Below, piece by piece: positions 24,501 to 38,540 of a stretch of DNA of 64,000 nt. Under the pieces are notes generated by a model. The model had not been told where the DNA came from. It saw only the letters and a list, made by a program, of their open reading frames with translations, and ran no database searches. The number at the start of each line of letters is the position of its first letter. Within the stretch, counting starts at the first letter, position 1. The DNA is from Caprimulgus europaeus. Taxonomy: Eukaryota > Chordata > Aves > Caprimulgiformes > Caprimulgidae. The DNA is taken from contig OU015523.1 of the NCBI GenBank assembly GCA_907165065.1, positions 42,583,702-42,647,701 of the forward strand, read 5' to 3'. Both the position numbers and the translations under genes were made by a program.

Positions 24501-26533
24501 AATAGTTCAAACCACTTCAGTGGGACACAGATTACTGTGAAAATACTGAAGCAGACCGAAGAGCAGTTTATTTAATTGAATTAGAGCCCTTAGTGGTTCA
24601 TTTCTGTTTCCTGAACCATTTTTAGTCTCAGTTGATCTGCCAGTCACGGTAGGAAATGCAAGGACCAGGTATCAGACTTACCGTGCTGTGGTATGCCCTG
24701 GGTGACTGCGGGAGGCTTCTGCTTTTACTGAGTGCATGGGGAAGGAATGCCTGAGTTCAAAATGAGCAGCAAGAGGAGAGAGAACTCTGTTTCAACTCTG
24801 TAAACTTGTATGACCACACACTAGCTGTAAAGTGCAGAGAAGTTTCACATTCCAAAAAAAGAAGCTGCTTGGCGGTACCGGAACCTGGCAGGGGGAGATG
24901 TTTAAAATTAAAAATAGCAAAGCTATTTTTTTCTACTCCTAAATGAAATAATGGGTTAAGTACTGTGAGGCTGAAAATGCTCTGTCTCCTGGGAACTTGG
25001 GAAGTGCAGATGAAAGGTTTCACAATATCTAAACTAATGCTTAGTGAAAAAGCATTATGCAATGAATACCCGGTTGTCTATAAAGTACACGACCCGACAG
25101 ACATTTGCCAGCCCCACTGAAATGGCAGCATCACCTTGCAGAAATAGAATAATGGGAAACAGATAAATAGAATGCAGGGAAAGGTGCTTATTTTTTTGGC
25201 AAATGGATTCTTAATTTGCTACACGTTTGATTGCAGCTTTCAGAACAGTTGTTGTTACTGAAAACAATGGGCTGTTTTCCTGTGGTTACCCAACCTGGGC
25301 CATGATCTGCAAGACCACGATTTGAGCAGAAGGATGGGATTATTCATCTTCATTTAATGCAAATCAGTCAGATGGTAAACTACAATAACACAGCTCGCTG
25401 TTGGAAGGTTCTCTGTTTCCGCTCCATAACATTACCGATTCACCCCCTGGTTTTACCAGTGGGAGTCATGATATTTTGATGACATTTCCTAGGAGCAGCT
25501 TCTCTTCTGAGATCACGAGATAAGAATAGGTATAAATTGTGCATTTAGCTGATCACGCCATTTGACTTTTAAAATAATCCAGGCTGGGTCACATTGGGAA
25601 ATAGATACATTTTAGCTGCTCTTTCCTAAGCAACATTTTCTGCCATTCTTTTATAAAAAATCTTTGCTTTTAAGATCTTTATTATAAGCCCTATTTATGT
25701 TATGGCTACTGGCTTTCTGCCACAGATAAAAAATCAGATGGATGCAGTCATGTGGGTATCATTCTGGAGGGAGTTTGCTAAAGCGAGGGGCTAGGGGTCT
25801 GTCTGGTGTTGGAGCTGGCTCAACCTGCCTTGATCCATGAGCCCCAGCTACAGACTTTGGTGGGGTGGCTGGGCAAAACCCAGCAGGAGCTGGAGGGTTC
25901 AAAAAGCCCTCCTGCTTTTCTATATATCCTCTTTGCATCTGAGGCATATTTCTAGGACTAGGGCATTGCATTTGCAGTTTGTAGCACCTGTGGGTAAATT
26001 TTTTCAGTAAAATCACATTTTAAACACTCATGGCTTAAGTTGGCTGGGGCAGGCTTTTCTTCCTAACTACCTCGGATTTAATGAAGCGAGAACTAGTGTC
26101 ACTGGGGGAGTGAGAGTGGTCCAATGGTTTGGGTATTATTGTAGGATTTGAGTGATTTACACTTAAATGCTGATTCTGGCACTCACTTTCTGTTTGACCT
26201 TGAAAAAATGGAAACAGATCCAGGTGTCTGAGGACACTTTGGTGTCTAGTACTCATTTGTTTAAAGTCCAAGGAAATCAGGGAGCATTAGACAAAATGCA
26301 GAACTTCAAAATCTTTCTAGCTTTGTTTTTTCACTTTCCATCTTAAAAATGGAAATGAAAGCACTTCCCTTTCCCACCGGAGTGGTGTGATGATGCATAC
26401 ACTGAAGGCATAAGTGCTCAGAAACCACAATAACATTTATACTCTTGTTCCACCCCTTTTGAGTTTTGCCATTTACTAACTGTATGTCTATTTATCACTC
26501 ACTATTATATGCATCATAATTTCCTTCTCACAG
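21574..26533 (+). other. SMPX: SMPX intron between coding exons 1 and 2
   Basis: This 4,960-base intron runs from donor GTAAGAG to acceptor TTCCTTCTCACAG. It is AT-rich with no exon recognised inside. It holds a MEF2-like site in a short inverted repeat (24908-24930). ORFs at 24168-24368, 24757-25062, 25759-26016 and 26035-26271 have no recognisable domain. Confidence 0.88.
24908..24930. promoter_or_regulatory. MEF2-type site within a hairpin
   Basis: TTAAAAATAG (24908-24917) fits the MEF2 consensus YTAWWWWTAR. It overlaps a perfect 9-base inverted repeat, AAAAATAGC (24910-24918) and GCTATTTTT (24922-24930), with a 3-base loop. Its place in an intron of a muscle gene is suggestive, but AT-rich introns produce such sites by chance. 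Confidence 0.3.
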
Positions 26534-26623
26534 GCTAATATTAACATCCCAATGGGAGCTTTTCGACCTGGTGCAGGCCACCCTCATAAAAGAAAAGAAC
26601 TTACACCTGAAGAAGTGGAGGAG
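26534..26623 (+). CDS. SMPX: SMPX coding exon 2
   Basis: Thirty codons, phase 0 at both ends, between acceptor TTCTCACAG and donor GTAAGAAA. It encodes [15 protein letters not shown] followed by [15 protein letters not shown]. The [15 protein letters not shown] block is identical to human SMPX as I recall it and is the most conserved part of the protein. The second half is a basic cluster (HKRK), resembling a short nuclear-type signal, followed by an acidic run. It has no known catalytic fold, and the protein is predicted to be largely disordered. The exon follows directly on coding exon 1 (KAIQ/ANIN). Confidence 0.97.
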
Positions 26624-29600
26624 GTAAGAAAAAAAAAGGAGTTTTGATTTTTTTTTTCCCAGGAGAATCTCTGCCGTTGGTGGAAGAAAGCCTTTTAATC
26701 AATCTTATAGCACTACATACCAATCTTAGGTAACACAGCTGAACATGCACTGATCATTCATGGAAATAACTGACCAACTACTAAACACATCATATATACA
26801 TTGTTCTGGTTTTGATGCCAAGGCATCTATAGGAATTTAAACTGTTTCAAAGGTGCGTAACTCTGCTTCAACAGCAGGATGATACCTGTTGTCAGGAAAG
26901 AGAGCCAGGATTTCACCAGCAGTATTTATCTACATGAGAGTTGATGGAATACATCAGGAAAAGTTATAGCAAGGCTTTGCAAGAATATGCTACTACCTGC
27001 TGCCCTTCGGTGGGATTTATTGTCTCAGCTTGACAATATTGGAACAGGTTTTCAAACCTGATGGTTTTTGGAATATTTATCAACAAGTTGAAATTGAACA
27101 TGGAAACTATACAATTGCAAATTAAAAACAGGAATTGTGAACCTGTTTTCCTGCACAGAGGTGAAAATACTGCATTTTAGATTTAATTCTGTGTTTGCAT
27201 GCCTGTATTTTACAGAGACTATTGAACACTGAGTTTTGAATATGAAGTCCATTTTATACCTTAACCAACACTGATCAAAGGTTATGATAAAACACAGGTA
27301 TCATATTTCTGAATGATATTAAAGCATCTTATTTACCATGAACTTTTATAATAATCATAGAATCCTGAGTTTGGGTTGGAAGGGACATTTAAAGGTCATC
27401 TAGTCTACCCCCCCCTGCAGTGACAGGGACATCTTCAACTACATCAGGTTGCTCAGAGCCCCATCCAGCCTGACCTTGAATGTTTCCAGGGATGGGGCTT
27501 CTACCATCTCTCTGGGCAACCTGGTCCAGTGTTTTACCAGCCTTATTGTAAAAAGTGTCTTCCTTATATCTAGTCTAAATCTACCCACTTTTAGTTTAAA
27601 ACCATTACCCTGTATCTTATTGCTAAAGACCCTGCTAAAAAGTTTGTCCCCATCTTTCTTATAGGCCCCCTTTACATGTTGAAAGGCCCCAATAAGGTCT
27701 CCCTGGAGCCTTCTCCTCTCCAGGCTGAACAACCCCAACTCTCTCAGCCTTTTTTCATAGGAGAGGTGCTTCAGCCCTCTGATCATTTTTGTGGCCAATG
27801 ATAATAAATAAGAACTAAAACCAATGGTGGAGGAAAAGGTACTGGGACACTCAAAAAAAGAAAAAAAACCAATCAAATAAAGATGGATGCTCATGGCTTC
27901 CTGCACAGCTGCATAAATTTTGTTTTACAGTCCCCACCCAAGAACTGGTCCTGCTAGGCCAGAGCTGCGGATGCTCCCTAGAGCCAAGGGCAGGAAGGGC
28001 TCAAAGTGACCCCATACAGCAGGGCTGCCCATGGCAGGACTTGGCTGAGTGGACTTGTTGCCATGTGGGGAAGCAAAACTGTCATGGCTGGACGGAATCT
28101 TGACCTCACCCAAAACAGAGCGGTGAGGACCAGCAGAGAGATGGATAGCCACTCCTCCTCAGGCATGCAGTGGCACTGCTGATGATTCAGCCTCAAACAA
28201 GATTAGTTTTGGATAAAACATCAGCTCCTTGTGACCTGGTACAGGCACTTGAAATGGTCAGGTTCAGTTACATAAAGCTAACTCTTCCTATTCTGTCTAA
28301 ATCAGACAGGGTTTTTTTCTGAATTTCAATGTATTTGATTATTTATAGTGCTGTGTTTACAGAGAACTTTCCTGAAGAAATCAAACACAGGCTGAGTTAC
28401 TCTTCTCAATAAGATTTTTAAAAACCAAAACCAAACATACAAAGTGACCTTGAACACAAATTGTGCCTTTCTCCCCTGGAAAGAAATGAAAGCATATTCT
28501 CTCCACAGTAATTAAACTGGTGAAGGAATGCATGTCATTAAGCAGAAACTGATACAGCACGTGTGAATTCTGGTAGTATTTGAGAAATAAAATAAATGAC
28601 TAATGCTTATAATTAGATTTGGTTGGGTAATTGAATATTGTTGTGCTTCTCAGTTATGAGAATACTATATATGAGACAGACATTACAGAATGAAAGTTCT
28701 TTGCCCCAGTTCTATAGCCAATATGCAACCAAAGCCATGGGAGTAAAGACTACAGAAACAGATCTTGTAATAGGAATAGAATAAAAACACTACCAGTGGA
28801 CTTATCTTTTCAGTTTTCTTATCTCATTAAGTTTTGCAATACAGCTCATGATTCTTTAGATCAGCTTTAGACAAATACAACTTTTGCTAACAGTGCTTAG
28901 CATTTGTCACTATATTTTAAAACCTTGGCAAAGGAGATAGGGGAAATATGGGTCTTACTCAAAGGGATGGTGGAGTTGGAAGGGAATCCATATTTTTGAA
29001 GGTCAACAGAGTGGACATGTTAACATGCAAAAGAAATGGTGGGTGCGAATTTCAGAAAATAACTTTTCTTCAGTTAGAGCATTTCCATGCAGGTATTTGT
29101 TAACTCTTGTTGTTTATCTAAATCACTCTTCAGACTTCCATCAATAAAAGTGAAGGCCAAGGTCTGATCGCAGCTGTGCATTGCACATGGAGCGGGTGAT
29201 ATAAGGAGGGATGTAGTTGTAAGATTAGAGAGGGGATTAGAAGGGAAGGCTAACATCAATTTATGGAATGCAAAGTCTCCAAAACATGGTCAAAAAGTTT
29301 GTACCTTTTGTACTGTGGTAAGGAATAGTATTGTAGATGACTTGAAACAGCCCTGCTCTGGAGGTTTGGGGAATGGTAGTTTTCCCCCGATTATTCAGAT
29401 TAGCTAGCTGTGCAAGAAAACTGTCAAAGAAAAGAATACAAGCTCATGGCCTAGAGATCAGAGAGGAAGAAAATGTCAGTTTTCTAAAATTCTTTATTTA
29501 TTTGCTGCTTGACATTGCAAAATGTCTGCTTCCTCATTAACATTTGGTCCATTAGTCAACAGAAAAAAGAGGGGTTTACTGGCTAATAATATCTGACAGA

Positions 29601-30660
29601 TAACTTTGTAATTTTAAAAATGAAGTGAAATATTAAGAATTGACTGTTCAAGGCCAATATACCTTTCAAAAAAGGGTGGCTAATGAATCTAAATACTGAA
29701 TTAACTGCAAAAAGGCCATCACAAGAGGACATTAAGAGAGTAACCAAAAAGAAAAAATTATTTCATTGTGAAATGATTTGCAATAAAATATTAATTAATC
29801 TCTAAACCAACATGATTCCCCCTCTATGCCAGGTTTATAAAATACATAACAAGCTGGATGAACCTTAAACTCTCTACTGGAAAGCTACTCCTTCAAACAT
29901 TGCTCAATCTAGAATAGAAGTTGTCTAAAATACATCCTCTACCTCACCTAGGAGCAATACTACAGTCAAGGAAGTACCAAGGACTCAAATACTTTGGTCC
30001 ATTGGGAAATTAGCTGAGAGATGCTTGCTATTGTGTAAGTGCTGTTGTTCAGTCTGAACTTTTACAGTGTCAGCAAAACAGCTGTCAGGCACTATCCTAA
30101 TTCAAACATAAAATGACAAAAACCCTTCTGATCTTATAAATGAGGTTAAGAAAATTAAACATCAACTTGAACAGAGCTTGGATACAGCTTTTGGAGTCCA
30201 CAACCTACTGTCATAGCTCTTCTCCAGAGCTTTAGAAATGCACCATGGTTTTCTCCCCCAATTGCCCAGCAACTATGAGACTCTGAAAAAAAATTAGATT
30301 ATAAAAATGGGTTTTCTACTTTTTTTGCCACAAAATATGATGGACCTGGGAGTTGCCTTTAGTGGTCCACACAGCTAATTTTCTCTTAATGGTCTGACAA
30401 TGTAAATTCTTACTCATTTGCCAAAAGATCCACATTTCTCTGCACTGAGCACCTTCTAATTTTTTTTTTTTCAGAATGTTTTTAGACATTTTAGACAACA
30501 ACCAACAAAATAACCTATCTCTTCTTGCCTCCTCCCCATTTTCCATTGGGATTGTATTTAGTATAAAAACATCCTTTCCTTTTTCTCAAATAACTGACCT
30601 ATGCTCATGCTCAAGAGATTACTATTCCATCAGTAAGGTCACTGATATCCTTTTGTGCAG
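26624..30660 (+). other. SMPX: SMPX intron between coding exons 2 and 3
   Basis: This 4,037-base intron runs from donor GTAAGAAA to acceptor ATATCCTTTTGTGCAG. It contains one antisense CR1 copy (27352-27797). TTATTTATAG at 28339-28348 fits the MEF2 consensus. The 155-codon minus ORF at 27439-27906 is mostly the CR1 reading frame, not a gene. Confidence 0.88.
27352..27797 (-). repeat. CR1 LINE 3'-end fragment, antisense to SMPX
   Basis: A CR1 tail in minus orientation. The plus strand starts with the reverse complement of the tail (AATCATAGAATCC...GGGTTGGAAGGGACATT) and runs back through the ORF2 C-terminal region to about 27797. On the minus strand about 110 codons of ORF2 remain open (for example [19 protein letters not shown]), so this copy has few frame-breaking changes. 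It is cut short at the 5' end and cannot move by itself. Confidence 0.95.
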
Positions 30661-30801
30661 AATGTTCCTGCTTCAACAGAGGAGGAGAAAGACAAGAAAC
30701 ATCTCCCAGGAGCTAAGAAACTTCCAGGTCCTGCTGTCAACTTGTCAGAGATTCAGAACATAAAAAGTGAACTGAAATTTGTCCCCAAAGCTGAGCAGTA
30801 G
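30661..30801 (+). CDS. SMPX: SMPX coding exon 3 with stop codon
   Basis: Forty-six codons plus TAG, phase 0, after acceptor TTTTGTGCAG. It opens [14 protein letters not shown], then [19 protein letters not shown], and ends [13 protein letters not shown]. The C-terminal block is almost identical to human SMPX as I recall it (...SELKYVPKAEQ). The divergent stretch is the acidic N-terminal part of this exon, where ASTEEE offers a possible casein kinase 2 site. After the stop (30799-30801) the exon goes on for 13 bases to GCAG|GTGAGT, a strong donor at 30815, so the 3'UTR is split. This agrees with the human gene, in which the last exon is noncoding. Confidence 0.97.
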   Translation, partial: NVPASTEEEKDKKHLPGAKKLPGPAVNLSEIQNIKSELKFVPKAEQ

Positions 30802-33800
30802 CTGGAACAAGCAGGTGAGTAAAAGAGAGATTCTTTGCATGGCTGTAGAAGCAGGCTGATCCAGAAACCTCTTTGTCTCAAAAGATGGCTTTCCAATTGC
30901 TTCAAAGGACCTGGAATCACACCCCATATTTCAAAATGCAAGAAGAAAAGATTGTAATCGTTGGAATTCTGTTATTTCAAACATGGAACATGTGGGAGAC
31001 TATATCCTATGCTATATGGCACCCGTCAACTGGCCTAACAAAAAGCATATTCAGCTATTACGAGTATTGAAGCCAGCTTAAAAATACCAGCTTCCTTGCC
31101 TCACAAGTACAAGTTCCAGTTTTACAGAATATAGGGCTTGTATTTCTATACACTAACTATAAATAAAAGTATTGCAATGCAAATAAATTTATTATACTGG
31201 TAGACAAGTAGGACAGTATTTTTAAAAAGCTCCTTTGGAACATTAGATATTTGATAATATTTCATTTCTGTAATTCAAAACTGATATGATAATGACTTCA
31301 TATATTTGATCTCACAAATATGCCCAGTGCTACTTGTGGCACCCAAGGACTTGCTGTATATCTGTGCAGGGCTCGGAAATGTGGTATAGGACCTTGGGGA
31401 CATCTATGCTCCTCGGGAGTGGCCACAGGAGAGCAGGCAGGGACCCTCAGGCATTGCAGGCAGCACCAGACACCTATGGGCTGAGCCACTGGTCTATGAC
31501 TAGCACCACAGCTCATATCTCATCTTATTTTGTTTAAAATTAAATGTTCAGCACTTCAACACAGATTTCAGAATTATTCCCATCTAATTCCAAACAAGGC
31601 CCGTAAGCCTTAGTTGTTCTACATTCTGAGCCTTAAAGAAATTAACAATCATTTCTGTCCATGAAATTATCCTCTGTTTTCTTGGAAAAGCTTGAGTCAG
31701 TAAAGATGCATCAAGCAGTTACAATGAAAATTCATCTGTACTGAGAAATTTCAGTACAAAAAAACCCCACCGGTCTACAGTAAGAAAAACATTGTTGGGT
31801 CACATAATAGTCATCTGAATTGCCAGTTGTGCCTGTTGATACAAGTCCTTTTTATCATGAAAAGAGGCAAGGAGCTAAGCTAAGCAGAACATCATCTGGA
31901 ATTTACTGCACCAAAATGTATATGAAGAACAGAAGAAAACGGAAAGCAGTGCAAAAGGATTCTGGGAATGCAGAAGCGCTATAGACCAGGAATCTTGAAG
32001 GAAATGGGATATAATCTGAGTGAATTGCCCCAGTATATACTGCGACATTAACTTATTTTTTATATGCAGCATAAATATGCCATTTAGAAGAAAAAAGTGG
32101 TTATTTTTTCTTGCTTTTACCCTGCTGTGTCATAACATTCCTGTTATTTTAAAGAAACAACAGAGACTTTCTTTTCAGAAAACTTGGGAAAAGGAAGATT
32201 AACATTTTTCAAAATGTAACATTGTAGTCATTGCACTAAAGCAGTGCCCAGAGAAATATGAATTTTTAATGCTGAGGCTTTAAAGTGTTTTTTTTCTCTG
32301 TAAGAGATATTTAGACATAAATTTAACCCCATATTTATTCTCAGATGATTGCTATTTTCAATGTTTGAAACATTTTTTAAGTAATTAGATTACTGAGAAT
32401 CTGGCAGGAACATTTAGGGTGTGCACAGAGATTCACTCTAAAGAAAAGATTTCTATGGAAAGGTCAGCAATGTAAAGGGCATCTTGAAAGCTGTAAGGTC
32501 ATTAAGAAGTAATTTCTGTCTCTGTTCTTTTTTCAATGATGTATTGGTTATCAGGTTCTAACAGTGACACAGATTTCTAGATTTTGGATAGGACAGTCAC
32601 AGATCATATCTGAAAACTTTGTTTCTAGAAGTGTTGAAGACACACAGCACTCATTGGAGACTAGGATTTTGGGTTTGGTTGCACTGCAGAACTAAGTATG
32701 TGCATAAATTCTGCATAAAATTGAGATGTAAATCAGTCACCACATCCAGAAACCTTGAATGGTACAAAATAGCCCCCTGCAGAGGACATTCATCAGTCCT
32801 ATTGTTTTGGGCATGTCCTGCAGCCTTGTATAAAATCTGATACAGTCAGTGAATTGTTTTGTGACTGACCCTGCCAAGCCAGTGAAGATTATCTTTATTT
32901 GCAAAAAATACACGTTCACATCTGCCTGATACTTTGCTTCATCTTGAAGAAGGGGTTACTCATCACGCCGTGGATGTGCTGTTCTCTAAAGAATGGTAAA
33001 CTGACTGTCAATAGAACATGCCTGTGCAGAGTGTGTACTCATAAACAAGGGCGTTCTTTGGTTTTCAGAGTTTGGAAATGAATTCTCTCTCACAGCAGTA
33101 CAATAAACTCTTCAGATACTTGCTGTCAAGGGATTTCCCTTTGTTAGTATTTTTGTATTTCTTGTGGTGCTCTGTAGGAAGTACTCTCTGAAACTGATAG
33201 AATAACTACAAGTTCTCTGCATAATTTCCATTATGCTTTAGTCTTATAACATGATCTCATAAAAGCATTAAAAGTATACATAAATGTCAAAAATACCGAG
33301 GGTTTCACAGCTACAACAATTATTTCTAACACTTCCTCTCAGTGTTGTCATTCTTCATCAGATAGTTTCAGTAAATGGCAATTCGGCACAGTCAATTTTG
33401 TTTTAATTTTGATCCCTGTTTTCTTGCTCAGTTTTACAGAGTGCAAATGCATCAGCAAAAATAAGGAACCTGCAAAACAATAGATTAGTTCATTATTTAC
33501 AAACCCATTCATACATAATTTGCTCTTTACAGTAACTTCTGTTAAATATCTTTGGTCTTGCTCTTTCACCAAATTAGGAAACATGAATAGACTTGCTAAG
33601 ATCATAGTTGTGAGTCTGAGTTTGTGGGAGGGATATAATCAGTGAGATGTCATGAAGCTGGATCCACTGAAGGTCATAAAGTGCTTATCAGTTAAGATAT
33701 TCCTGCACTCATCCCCTGCTGCTAGCCTATCACCTATAATTAGCCATATTTATCTTTCTTCCATTTTTTTTTGCCTTTCCAGACCTGTAGATGATGTGTT

Positions 33801-35485
33801 TGATGCAGCTAGCTTTAATTTACAACAAATTGTGATTAATTTTCCTTTTCTCCATCTACAATTTTTATTTTTTTGCTGCCTTCACATGTGCACATTTCTA
33901 CCTGCACAAGAGTAAAACATATGCAAAATAACAGTAACAAAATAGCACACAGTAATCAGCTAAATATATGTCCTATTGAATAAGTAATGGTAGGAAGCAT
34001 TCAATTTGTGACAAATGGAGCCTACTATGTCTGAGAATTATTGCTGATCGTTGTGATATCTCACATGATAACTAGGATGGTGATTATTCCTGAAAATGGG
34101 CCTGAGCACAAACTGGCATTTCACCTGAGAATATATATAATTGCAATCGGTTACTACTGCAACTCATGTTTGATTTCTTTCTTCATTCTGTACTCCTTCA
34201 CGTTTTGTGTCCTGAAGTGTGGGGATTTGTGTAACAAGACGTTTTACAATGCTCTGTGAAGGGCCATGGAGTCTGAATGCTGGACTTTGGATTTAAAGGA
34301 CCTAAACCTTCAGCTAGAGTGGATGGGTCATTTCCTCTTGAAGGAGACTTTCATACTTACTGAAGGAGCTTTTAAAAAAGCAAAAAGGGAAATTTAATGC
34401 CTTAAAGTCACAAAAAAGCCTGTCGTGAACATATGAGCAGCACTCCTGGCACTGCATTCTGGTCATGTATAGAGAAAGTGCTTGTCAGGATCCCCATCAC
34501 AGTTCTGATCAGCATTTGGTCAGACAAGGTTGCTAAGCCATGCCTGGGCTGTTACTGACAGGGTGCCTATCTCGTTCAGGGTGTGAGAAACCACGTGGCT
34601 GCTACTTGTAGATAATCTATTGTCTTTACTTGGAACTCTACTAGGGAGGATGGTTTAATTGCAGAAGCTGAGCAGTACTCTGTTGTCAGGTTATAGAAGA
34701 AAGGGAGTTGTATTTTTGAGGGCAGAAGATTAAACAGCTAGCAAGAGCTTCCCAGGGCAGCTTAGACTTTGTATTACTTGCAGCATTGCCTCTTCTATAA
34801 CACAGTGGGAATCCTGTCTTGCAAAAAAATGAGGAATCTTGTCAGTAGAGCAGCCTTTGCAATCAGCATCACTTGGGGAAGAAAGAGTGGGAAAGAGAAA
34901 AAAAAAAAAAAAAAGTAGTCCCTTATGGAATAGAGTTTTTGTATCCATACTTACAAGATGTTCCTTGGTTTTGCTATTATTTACAAAAAATGTCAATTAC
35001 TCTGGGCTAAAAATACACATTATAACTTTGTCCACTGACTACTGTGGATTTTAATTATAGTTTCATGCTGTATACTGCTCTTAAGCAGCATCTCAGCCAT
35101 CTACCTCTCCTGATGTCACTGCTCTGACACACTGTTCAATGATTGTTTTATTCCTGTGCTCACACAGACAAGAGGGACAGAGTTAAACTGCTGTACAGTA
35201 ACAAGCAAAGTTATTGTGATTTTCTCCAGCAAACACATCCATTTCCTTGATAATAGGGGAACTCTGACATTCTGTACACTCTTGAAACAGCCCCCCAGTT
35301 TTAAGAAAATGTGTTCATTTCATTAAGCCCAAGTAGCCAGCCCTCACATGGGAGAAGGGAGTTTTGCATCCAGAGGATGCCAAGGTAGGTCAGGACCTCA
35401 GATCTCCTTAGCTGGAGTGGGAACAATGGGTTGAAGATGGAGGAGGTACTGTAAGAAATTCTGCAGGACCCTTCTGCCAAAGTCA

Positions 35486-35586
35486 GAGGAGGCTCAGGGT
35501 GATCTCATCAATGTATGTAAGTACCTGAAGGGAGAGTGCAGAGTGGATGGACCCAGGCTCTTTTCAGTGGTGCCCTGTGATGGGCC
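35486..35586 (+). repeat. Short CR1 internal fragment
   Basis: About 100 bases resemble the CR1 ORF2 region: GAGGCTCAGGGTGATCTCATC, then AATGTATGTAAGTACCTGAAGG and CAGGCTCTTTTCAGTGGTGCCC. It is cut at both ends with no CR1 tail, so it is an old remnant. Confidence 0.8.
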
Positions 35587-36822
35587 ATCCCTGGACCCAC
35601 ATACTGTTTGCTGTGTGTTAATTTCAAAGTACTTGCATTTTTCTCTCCAGGTTACCATCCTGTTCTCTTTAGTTCAGAACTCCCAGATTAGTATCACTTG
35701 GGGATTTCATGGCCAGCCATCAGTTTTGCCATGTCACTTCTGTTTATAAAATTGTCCCAAGAAACTAGGTAACTGAGGGCTTTTAGGATTTTATTAACAG
35801 CATTTTTTCAGGTTCTTTTGGTTTGCCTTCCAGGTTTTTTGTATCTACTTATGTCATGCTTTCAGACTTGAAAACAGAAAAGCTAGACATTTATTTTCAA
35901 AGAGAAAACTGGAATCTCCAGGACATAATTTAATATCAGAGGAACCTTTGGAATCATGTTATCTCCTGGAGAAAAAACCCAAGTTATTCATGTTTTGTTT
36001 CCCAGAGTTTCTGTGTTTACAAGTAAAACTGAGTTCATTGTCTCTCACCTGGCCTGCAGCTGTCCATCCCAAACTGAGAGTCTCTTCTCTACCACCAACA
36101 AAATGCTGTGCTAAGCCCCCAGCATGTCATTCCTCAGGCCTTTGTAAGTCAAGGAGAGGTTTCCTTCACATTCTTTTGTTGAATGGTAGAAGTGAGGAGG
36201 AAAGTAGACTGGAGATACTCTGCTTTCAAGATGCCCAAGAAAGCTTGAAGGTACGTGTTAGGAGGTTGATTTTACTGAGTAAAGAACAGGGCTTATTCTT
36301 ATGAACAACAAATGCTTCTACATAAACTAGTTAGGAAAAGATTGTGTTTTGTGGTTTTGAAAACTGACTAATGACTTCAAAACAAACACTGAAAAATAAG
36401 AAAACATTTTGCTCCAAAGCAAACTACAAGAATGGATACTTGTATTTTTTCAAAACATAAAATATGCAAAAAAAAGTATTTTTGTTTCTAAAGCATATCA
36501 TTTATATTACTGGAAGAGACAAGCACAAAATCATAACTCGAAGAACTCTAGTAATTTTTAGAACATGAGCATGTTATTTACTCCTCTGCCTTCACCATAT
36601 TCAAGGGAGTTTGCAGACCTGTAGAGATGAACAAGCCTCTACACACAGCTAGAAAAAATTTCTTCATTGAGCCTCTCACTTTGAAACATTAATGCCTTTA
36701 AAGTAACAAAATGCTTCCCACACTAGCAATGTGATTGCACAAATCTTTGCTCCATTCTTGCGTGAGGACTGTCAGTTTCTGGGAGAAAGCTCCAAGTATT
36801 TTGTTGAACCCTGAAAATAATC

Positions 36823-36846
36823 TTTTTTTTTTTTTTTAAAAAAAAA
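36823..36846. repeat. T15-A9 self-complementary run
   Basis: Fifteen T directly followed by nine A, forming a 9-base-pair perfect AT palindrome at the junction. It is low-complexity sequence with no other support for a function. Confidence 0.9.
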
Positions 36847-38135
36847 GGAGTCACTACTTTCCTGTGATCATTCTGTTGATTACTTGGTCCTCAACTTTTA
36901 ATATCAGACTCTTATATACAAATCCCTATGTTCCTCTCAGTGCTGTTCATGACAGATTTTTGTAAGTACTAAACTTTTTAGTCAATTCCCTGAGTTGGAT
37001 GCAATTTCTGGGGTGACATCCCTCAAATGAAGCTAAGAAAGGCAGGAGGCCTCCTGAAGATACCAGGCATGGAGGGATTGATGAAGCGGGAAGATGGGAT
37101 ACAGTCAGTAGATTTTTTCTTGTTTATCATCTCTGCTGTATGTATTAAGAGGTAATATGAATGAACTACAGCATTAAACAATAAGTACCACTGGAACATA
37201 TTCCTCTTGGAAATCTCAGGACAGGGTATCAGAAATCCCTAAAACTTCACCTATTTGCTGTGTGAACAGACCCTGGGATTTAGAGAATGTTCTGTGACTT
37301 AAATGATGCTTACCCCAAGGCAAACATATATAAACCTATGCAGAACTAATTGTAACCAAGGAACCATGGGCATTAGAAACTGTCTGGGGAGCAGGAAAGA
37401 GATAGTACTGACCACTACTGAAGAGTTATGAGCGAGATGAGAGTGATGCTCTTTCTCTGTACCTGAGAACTGTCTTGCCAGCATTAGGTATGCATGGAGC
37501 ACTCAGACACTGTAATGACAGGCATCACCAGGAACCCAAAATAAGAAGTAAATCCAGTCTCTCTAACCTTACACAGTTCAAAACGTGTTCAGCACAAAGG
37601 TTTTCAAGTGCCTACATCATAATAAAAAAGCGAACTGCTTTTGAATACATGAAGTGCAACTTCCTACGCTATTAACAGCTCAGATAGTTTTATCAAATCT
37701 ACATAAATTGTAGCCAATTAAGCTGACAGTGAGATCTGAAATATCACAGCTCTGATGTGATAATCAAATGAATTTTCTTCTAAATTTAGTGTCTGATCAT
37801 TTTGTTTTATAGTTTTTATTCATTTCATTTGATAAAAGACTACCTAATTATGTTTTCACAGCCTTGTGCTCAAGAACCACATAAATTACTGCATCACTCT
37901 ACTTTGTCATCTCTTGCAGAGATGGCTTGATATTGCATGAGCTTTGTGATCCCTTTCTGGGAACAGGCCATCTACAAGTGTCAGGAGCCCTAATCTGCAT
38001 TTAGGATTAGGCCTGCTTCAGCCACTGAATTGCTCCTCATGTGCCTTGTTTAGAAAAGTGAAGCTCTTTTTACTGCCAAGGCTACCTCAATTCCACACTT
38101 GGTTGCAAATTCCTTCTGAGAATAAATAACATCAT

Positions 38136-38194
38136 GTAATGGTAGAGCTCATTGTATAGGTAGAACATCGTATATAGGTAGAGCTCACCATTAC
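38136..38194. repeat. Small composite of direct and inverted repeats
   Basis: GTAATGGT (38136-38143) is inverted as ACCATTAC (38187-38194). Between them GGTAGAGCTCA occurs twice (38141-38151, 38177-38187), as does TATAGGTAGA (38155-38164, 38173-38182). It looks like a local duplication with an inverted end. No known element was recognised. Confidence 0.8.
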
Positions 38195-38540
38195 AGTGAT
38201 CCCAACATCTGTTGCCCAGTCAGCAACACTACTGAGAAAATATTATTCTGCAGTTGTCATTGGGTTTTGCTGTCCCTATCTTCTACTGTTTTAACCTCCT
38301 AATTCCCTCTCTGACTTACTGCAGCAGTCTCAGATACACTGTATTTCTATGCACTAAGAGAACAAAATAGCATAAATAAGCATTTCTTACAGGAATATGT
38401 ATTGGTTTTACTCTCAACATTAATCATTCTTTATTTTTCACATTTGATTTGCTGTAGGTTGTAGCTAGTTGAAAGGCAACTCAACTGAACTAACCTCTAC
38501 TTGAACTTGGGAACATAAAGTCTGATTTTATCTCCCTCCA

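Noticed and set aside
27439..27906. 155-codon minus-strand ORF in the SMPX intron
   Set aside because: Most of it is the decayed ORF2 end of a CR1 LINE, so it is not an independent gene.
28970..28995. 'gatggtggagttggaagggaa', reminiscent of a CR1 tail
   Set aside because: Only about 20 bases match loosely and the flanks do not continue as CR1, so it is likely chance.
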